The notes beneath the pieces were generated by a model. The model had not been told where the DNA came from, did not search any database, and worked only from the letters and a program-made list of their open reading frames with translations. This document shows positions 57,385 to 64,000 of a stretch of DNA of 64,000 nt, one piece after another. Origin of the DNA: Paramacrobiotus metropolitanus (taxonomy: Eukaryota > Tardigrada > Eutardigrada > Parachela > Macrobiotidae); NCBI RefSeq assembly GCF_019649055.1, contig NW_026570391.1:1-64000 (forward strand), read 5' to 3'. How positions within the stretch are numbered: the stretch's first letter is position 1; each line of letters opens with the position of its first letter. A program made the position numbers and the translations under genes.

Positions 57385-60300
57385 TTAGTGGCACTGACTG
57401 CCGTTGATATCCACTCTGACGACATAAGAAACATTAAGGCTTGGATCCATATCAACATCATCCAAGTCGGGCAGCGGAAAGGTGGACCACTGCCACGTCT
57501 TCGCATCGCACACCTGCATTGTTTGCGCTAGCCCGTCCGTGCCATCAATGCGTCCGCCGAAAACGTACACTTGTTCTTGATAAACGAACGCGCAGTGGTT
57601 GGTTCTGGCGTGCAAAAGGTCACTGACCTGCACCCATTGGCTGGTTTTGCGGTCCAATCGGACGCATGATTTTAGCAGTTGGGGTGCAGTCTCGGAGGTG
57701 GTTTGACCGCCTAGCAAATAAAGCTCTTTATTGAAAACAACGGCGGCGAAGCCGACACGGTCATCTGGCAGCGATGCAACTGATCCGGGTGGTCCCCACT
57801 GCTTTGTTGTCGTATCGAATCGTTCCACCAATCGAACACTCTCGCTGGATGATGCCCCAATTACAAAGATTTTGTTCTTGCTGCGAACTATCCGGTCAAC
57901 TCTTCTGATCCTGAATAAGAACAGAACAGGTTAGCCTTTATATTCAATAGTAGTGAGTAAAAGGGTCAAAAGAACATAGTCTGATGGTGCCCGTCGATCG
58001 AGTCATTTCCAAAAACAGAATACAGTGAACATTCTCACCAATGAGGCATGGGAAGCGGAGATACCGAGAAATTTCTGCCGTCCAGCTTTTTGAACGGTGC
58101 TTGAACATCCTCTTCATCCCAAAAGTAGATATGATCGTCAACGTTAACAGCAAATTTTGCAGGTATCCCCAATCCTGCAGTGTCAGCTGTCGTTGTACGC
58201 CAGCTCTTTTGGGCGATGTCCAGTTCGATTGTATGCTTATCACTGTTCGTTTTATCTTGTGCTCGGCAGACAATATCATTGCCCAATGTAAATATACCAT
58301 GGCGAAATTGCATGTTCTTCAAGCTGTTGCCAAACATCAACGGCCGCAGTGTGCCGGTTAGCGGCTCAAACGATTGCATAAGCACTGATGAAAACTGGTT
58401 TTCCTGATGGCCGTGGAAGAAGACAAAGAGTTCCTTTGGCACCTTTTTATCAGCTTCCTCCAACAGCGTCAGGAGCTGTTCCGCCGAAGGTCGTTCTTCG
58501 CTTGCTGAACGTAAACACTGGCGAATGCAGCTGGAGTAATAGTTTGGAATGGAATCCGGCACGAACGGGACGAATCCGTTCACCAGCTTCTCTTCGAAAA
58601 CATGGTCCGCAATGCTCTTCCCGGCCATAATTTTTTCCGATTGCTCACACTCCTTTTTCTCCAACCATTTCTCGTCGTTTTTCGCGATGCAGTCTGCCAA
58701 ATCCAGCATTATGCAACCCAGACTCCAGATATCCATTTTGCGTTCTGTGTTTATGTTTCTTTCTTCAACGATTTCTTGTGATGTTGTTCTGAATCTTTTG
58801 AACATTTCTGGAGGTAAATAACGGATTGTTCCATGAAAATGCGGAACGTCGTTTAAGCGGGTTACCGTTCCAGTCATCTGCCAATGCTCGTCCAAATCGC
58901 CAATCAGGAGCCGCTTGTGACGGCTTGATGTTTCCTTGACAAGAATGTTTTTTGGTTTCAGATCGCCATGAATGATTTTATTTTGGTGCAGAAAATTTAT
59001 GCCGTTTGTGATATCCAGTGCGTAACGAATAGCCGTGGTGAACTGAAGGGACTCTTCCGGAGGCACAATGCCGGTTCTCAGTCGATTGAGCAACTTCTCA
59101 AGATCACCTAGAAAATATTGCGATGATCAGAAAGAAAAAGTGCAAGGCAGATTACTCAGCTAAATCGTAAATGCATAACAGACTGTTAAAATTAATAAGG
59201 TTTAACAACACTAACGAGCTACCTTCGCAGTAATCCATCATCAGTTCGATGTAAGGTATTCCCGATGTCGTTTTGAGAACGCTGAATTTATGGTAGTCAA
59301 GTAAGCTTTTGTTGCGAATATTGACTATCGTCACCAGTCGATTGCGAAGTTTCGGCCAGTTTCGATTCGATTGCAGATAACGGTTTTTATTATCCAGGTG
59401 AACGACTTTGACAGCCACCGTATTTTTCCCGGAAAAGTTTCCTGGTACTGTAATTGTTGCTTTGTATACTTGACCGATTGCTCCGTATCCGATGCAGTCA
59501 CGCATTGAATAGCTGCATTCACAATTACTGCCAAAGGACTCCTCGTTAATGACTAACTCAGGTTCACGTTCGCTAAGCTTTGCGTTTGTCATGGTTTCCG
59601 GAAATCCGGTGGTTACACTTAACGAACTGTCCTGGCTGTGTCTTATCAAATCCAGAAGCTGACTTGCACTGATTCTCTCATTGCTGTCGATGCGTAAACA
59701 CTGTCTAACCCATGCAGCCACTTCCGGTGCGATACTCTCATCGACAATGGGGACATAACCATCTACCATGCTACGAATCAGTGCAATTACTTTCGGTTTA
59801 AAGATTTCCATTACATGTCCGCCTTTTTCAATTGACCAATGGGTTTTCGTTGACACAGTTAACTTGGCAAGCTGAAGAAGAATGCAGCCCAAACTCCAAA
59901 TGTCCGTTTTTTTTCCAACTGGTCCCTTCCGAGAGATCATTTTACGTGCAATCATTTCTGGTGACATGTAGCGAAGGGATTCCATTAGATGAGTCAAGTC
60001 GCGGGCAGGCATAACGTCGCCTCGAACACAGTCTTCGTAGTTGCAAATCAGAAGTCGTTCACCACTGTCGACTAGGATATTTTTAGGCTGTAAATTACAG
60101 AGCATAATTTCCCGCTCGTGCAAATATTTCAGACCTTCCGCAATGTCCACTGCATACGAAATGGCTTTTACCGGGTGAAGTGGGCGGCGTTTCCTTTTGA
60201 TTCGACGAAGTAATTCGTCCAAGTTACCGTCTGCGGACGAAAAATACGCATAATATAAGAATGTACTTAGACAGCAAACAGCTTTAACAGCAATTTAAAC

Positions 60301-60656
60301 AAACAGCTTATGGTGTCTTTATCAGTTGTGTCGCACCTACCCGGAAAGTAATCCATGAGCAGTTCGATGCTCCAGTCACGCCTCTCCCGAAACACCGTTA
60401 TCTTGTGATACTTCACTAGATGGGGATGCTCCAGTTCTAATATTTTTTTCATTTTTGACGCGTTTGTTTGTTCACGGTAGTCCGGATGCTCCCAATCTGG
60501 ATTAAACAAAACCTTCACCGCTACCTCCCTGCTTCCAGCAAAATTACCATGCTCCGTAATCGCCGCTTTGTATACAATTCCATTACATCCTCTTTTTATA
60601 AATGATCCCGGTCCGTACTCGTAGCTACAAGTTCTTCCGAATACTAGAGCTGTCAT
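57385..60656 (-). CDS. Tandem kinase / kelch fusion protein (unit 2)
   Basis: Four exons, 60341-60656, 59223-60230, 58039-59107 and 57385-57910, join in consistent phase into 972 aa; the first in-frame ATG is at 60656. Kinase domain 1 (about 1-300) has a weak glycine loop (IKRGCNGIVYKA) and VAVKV, but LCN (149-151) where HRD should be and NYE for DFG, so it is a predicted pseudokinase. Kinase domain 2 (about 330-600) has GYGAIGQVYKA, VAVKVV, HGD (488-490, Asp kept), DLD (512-514) and DIWSLGCIM, and might retain activity. Kelch-like units follow (AVVFNKELYLLGG, QEQVYVFGG). No signal peptide or membrane segment: a cytosolic protein, perhaps a signalling adaptor. The role is unknown. Confidence 0.8.
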
Positions 60657-61559
60657 TTTCAGCACAGTTCAAAATTCAAATGCATAGCAAGTGCGGAAAA
60701 TATCAAACTCTTCCCATAAATAACTTGCCGATTCTCTCAACCTCATTAAGCAAAAAAATTATTACAAGGCGCAGTGACTGTGCTACAGGGACCACGAAAC
60801 TGTAGTTATTAGACGACAATTTTCGAGGTTAATCATTAAACGCTCTGCTGTTGATCGATGCAATTATTTTCGGCAGTAATATAGCACACAAGCACTTGTC
60901 CAAGTTGACTCAGCGTGAGCGAGGTCAAGATTGCCCTAGAGATAAACTGATTCTGTCATTCGCCATAACTCACGCTGGGCACAATATGATATTTATTTTG
61001 TGTTATCTTTGCTGTACTGTACTTACTGTAGTTTCTGTACCAGTAGCGATACTTATCTCGGGTGTTACGAGTGCATTAGCGTTGCTGCGGCCACATGCAA
61101 TGCGACTAATAATTAAGGAAGCGACGGGTTTAGGGTACGCGTTTGGCGAAGACAGCGAAAACCGGTCTCATACCGAAAAACGGTCTGGGACAGCTAGCCC
61201 GCGCAAAGACAGCCACACTCATACAATGTAGTACGTGTGTAAAGTGAATGCGAGCGGATTGACTCACTCATACACACATGTGCCGATCGAGCGATACAGC
61301 AAGGCAGCATTCCGCTTGTGCTTTCTGGCAGCTTTAATAATACAACAGAAAACTGGTAGTCTATTGGTAAGAATTCCCTTCTTGCGTGATTTGATATAAT
61401 CTTTTCCTTTGTTAGGCAATGGTTTTCCACACACCAATTTGATGTTTATTCGATGACGATATTATTTATGCAAATTTGAGAATCGCACACAATGTACCAC
61501 GAGTTCGCATTAGAAGTGCAGGCGTGATTTTCGAGCAGGAAAAAAGTTTTACCGAGTAA
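60657..61559. other. Spacer between repeat units 2 and 3
   Basis: Near-identical to 52160-53056. The hydrophobic frame at 60851-61231 is open in both units but differs by an indel at its end and has no recognised family. Confidence 0.45.
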
Positions 61560-62362
61560 AGGCCTATTTATACTCGGCTTTAAGACCGTCACATCTCACG
61601 GAACTGATAAAATTTCGCAACTATAAACACTTCCCCATCTCCGTCACATTGCACGTGGCTGACTTTTGGAGTATAACCACATACCCGGACATCGTCCGAA
61701 AGTTAGGTCCGTCAAGTTGATGGCCGTCAAAATTTGGCTTCGTCCGTCAAAATTTTGAAATAGAACTGGTTCTATTTTTTCAAAGTTGACCGACATCAAG
61801 TTCTGTGCTTTTCGCGCAAGTCTGCTTATTTCAGTAGCCGTTCTTTATGAACTTTCCCCAAACTTGCACGTGGTTTTCACTTAACTTTCTACTACGTTTT
61901 GTTCCCTTTAACGTTTTCAAAATTTTTGCATTAGAAACTTTTAGCATGTGTGTGCCACTTTTCATGCGCGATACGTATTTCAGTCTTTAACCCGACCGCG
62001 GGTTCACACGTAGTATAGCAACAGAAGCGCAGTTTCTGATGTTTTCAAATCTAAACAAAATTTAAAGTGTTAGATAATTACTGGCACCAGATGTATGTAC
62101 TAGGTTCCGCTTGCCATACATTCAGCACAGATTGTAAAACAATTATTTCGGGTTGTTTTGGGCTCGAAATTTGGTTTTTGACGGACATGCTGTCCTAGTA
62201 TAAATAGGAGCCGCTTTGTACACGACCGTGATCTAAGCTGGATGTTAGGGCCGTTTTTTGTCACGGCCACCTTTTTTCTTGTACATTCTGGTGGACGTCC
62301 ATAAAACACAATTTTGACGGACGTAGAAAAAAACGTGACTGAAGTGAAGTATAAATAGGCCT
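61560..62362. mobile_element. 803-bp MITE with TAA target duplication (Harbinger-like)
   Basis: The termini AGGCCTATTTATACT and its inverse bound the element, flanked by TAA at 61557-61559 and 62363-62365. Unit 1 keeps the uninterrupted site near 53050 (GAGTAAGAACG). Internal CCGTCAAAATT motifs occur in both orientations. It has no coding capacity. A 3-bp TWA duplication is typical of PIF/Harbinger-derived MITEs. Confidence 0.75.
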
Positions 62363-62365
62363 TAA

Positions 62366-62789
62366 GAACGCCAAAATGTGCGGACAGTGGGTGGGATAGA
62401 GACGGAACCTGACAAGAGCATAACAAAATCTCACAAAAGGTACAAATATAGTGAAGAATTTATCATTTCATTCGACATCGGTCAGTTCAGAGATCAGATG
62501 GGCTAGCACAGGTTTACACTACTTATACTGAACAAATTTATTGAAGAACCGATGAAGGAAGGCCGAGATGCATTGCGGCAGCCAACAAAAAGCAGGGATA
62601 ATTCCTTAACACCTCCGTGTGAGTTGTGTGATGCAAAGGTAGGTAAGACAGATTCTCAGCATCTACGACAACATCATCGCGTTAGTTTCGGATATTATTA
62701 TGGTTGTCCACTCGGTCAAATTGTTAGCTTTACCAGGAACCTACCGAAAAGCCAAACTGCGATCGACACAGCAGAACTTGCCGGCCGTA
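62366..62789. other. Repeat unit 3 spacer
   Basis: Counterpart of 53060-53470. No gene. Confidence 0.4.
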
Positions 62790-64000
62790 ATGGCCAAAGG
62801 TAGTTAACCCATCGTCTGCAGTCGCATCAGCAGCGTCCCCCCTCCAGTCGATCACTTGCAGTGGGACTGCAAAGGTTACGGGCATACAGACGCTTTTCCG
62901 TCACACGCAAAAGCTGCTTAGCCTAATCGTACAAATAACACAATGTTGTAATCAATGTTAGTGTAATTCGTTGGCAGCGTTCTTACCGCAGATGCAAAGC
63001 GGATGCAGATGGAAAGGGGAAGGAGGATGAGGACAAGGGCGTGCCACAGGATGAGCACGACGGGGAAGACGGGCGCCCACGTCCGGCCTTGCTCCGTCGT
63101 CCAGGCCTGATCACCGAGGTAGCGAGGTAGGAGGAGAAGGCCAGCACGGTCAGCAGCATGGTGACTAAGTGCAGGCACAGAACGGTGGAGCCACTGTCTT
63201 CCAGGGAATTAACGGTGCTCTCCAGCTGCGTCAACAACGCGTGACACGTCGTGTACGGTACATAGGTCCCCTGCCGCAGGGAGGCGGCGAGAGCGCTGAG
63301 AAGTCGGGTGATTAAGAGCAGCACGACAGCGATCACGGCGAGGATGAGGTGCTCCACCATGATGACCACGCCCCCCGTGAGGAACAGCGAAACGGTGTCT
63401 GCGTAGAAGGACACGTGTCCGCGGAACGGCCAGTACTGCGCGCCGGCTAACACTCCCGGGTGGAGATACGCGTACTGCGCTTCGCGGACGGTGAAGACGA
63501 GCCATGCATGCCAGGAATCCCAGCACCAAGGTCATGGCTTCATCACGCGCTACCAACCGCCGGATCCGCATTGATGGCTCGGCGCCGGTTAGGCTGGCGA
63601 TAATCCGCTGGAACTGTTGTACGTTAGAGAATAAGCCGTCGGATGCTATACGAAAAAAGGAGTGAAATATTCATCACCACCTACTACACTATGAAACATA
63701 CAGCTGAAGTATTAGCAATACACGCTCTGCTGCATTTTGAAAAATATTGTCATGGTGTACACACTACTCACACGCTCGGTGCCGGTAGAAGTGTCCGATG
63801 ATGAACGCGCCCAGGCACAATTTGCCAGTCCAGGCAAAGTGGGCGAAAAACGTAGGGACGGTCTGGCCGGATAATGCGGTGGCCTGGATGGAGACCACGA
63901 GCTGGCGCAGGATAGCCGCGGCGTTGATCAATAGGTACACCAGTTTGACTAAAAACACCGCCCATCGCCGGGCATTTTTTGCACGAGATGGACACGGTTT
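62790..64000 (-). pseudogene. Gustatory-receptor-like 7TM pseudogene (unit 3), cut by window edge
   Basis: The first exon (from beyond 64000 to about 63772) encodes FLVKLVYLLINAAAILRQLV and FAWTGKLCLGAFIIGHFYRH. The middle exon is the most complete of the family (VQQFQRIIASLTGAEPS, TVREAQYAYLHPGVLAGAQ, IMVEHLILAVIAVVLLLITR, LCLHLVTMLLTVLAFSSYL). It has one extra base near 63510 and an 8-base duplication near 63120 (GAGGTAGC repeated) that shift the frame. The last exon carries a stop where units 1 and 2 encode the AGKFCCVDRN region. Predicted non-functional as assembled. Confidence 0.5.

Larger units (their letters stand above)
44900..64000. repeat. Tandem segmental array, units of about 8-8.5 kb
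   Basis: Matching landmarks at about 44.92, 52.84 and 61.34 kb define unit starts. Each unit holds, in order, a receptor pseudogene, a signal-peptide/HTH gene and a kinase-kelch gene, all on the minus strand. Units 1 and 2 are complete; unit 3 is cut by the window edge. Identity is uneven. Parts of the second kinase exon (50250-50620 versus 58740-59110) are almost identical while other parts differ, suggesting gene conversion. Confidence 0.85.

Overview
The window reads as nuclear DNA of a small-genome invertebrate animal. Genes carry introns with GT/AG ends, many only about 55-80 nt long. The recognisable families are animal ones: a KLF6/7-type zinc finger gene, a rhodopsin-like receptor, secreted Ig and LRR proteins, and gustatory-receptor-like pseudogenes. 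An ecdysozoan such as a tardigrade would fit, but nothing here proves the species. Exon joins were made by hand from splice sites and reading phase, with no transcript support. Single-base indels recur in otherwise good genes, so residual assembly error competes with true decay throughout.

Layout. 0-6 kb: an intronless, disrupted KLF6/7 gene, a foldback element and a hairpin, and the first of three secreted two-Ig-domain genes (minus strand). 6.06-30.42 kb: one large DNA transposon. It has 25-bp terminal inverted repeats (21/25 identical), an identical 8-bp target duplication (GCTTTATC), and 93/94-bp satellite arrays just inside both ends in opposite orientation. It carries three gene types: a minus-strand PHD-finger gene (two copies), a minus-strand SF3/AAA+-like helicase gene, and a plus-strand KDZ-type transposase gene of eight phase-consistent exons whose three acidic residues look intact. 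The left 5 kb, with its own terminus and satellite, is present twice. A nested self-insertion followed by recombination would explain this.

30.4-44.7 kb: host genes. These are a GPCR (minus), a soluble plant-like UDP-glycosyltransferase (plus), a second Ig gene with a stop codon in its signal-peptide exon (minus), an LRR plus duplicated-Cys-domain secreted protein (plus), and the third Ig gene (minus).

44.9-64 kb: a tandem array with a period of about 8-8.5 kb, with two units seen and a third running off the right edge. Each unit holds a broken gustatory-receptor-like gene, a tiny gene joining a signal peptide to a helix-turn-helix, and a gene for two tandem kinase domains followed by kelch repeats. 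Later insertions decorate the array: a CR1/Jockey-like LINE fragment in one receptor pseudogene, and an 803-bp MITE whose empty site survives in the neighbouring unit.

The two most novel items are the KDZ-type transposon with its helicase and PHD-finger cargo and subterminal satellites, and the tandem (pseudo)kinase-kelch family.
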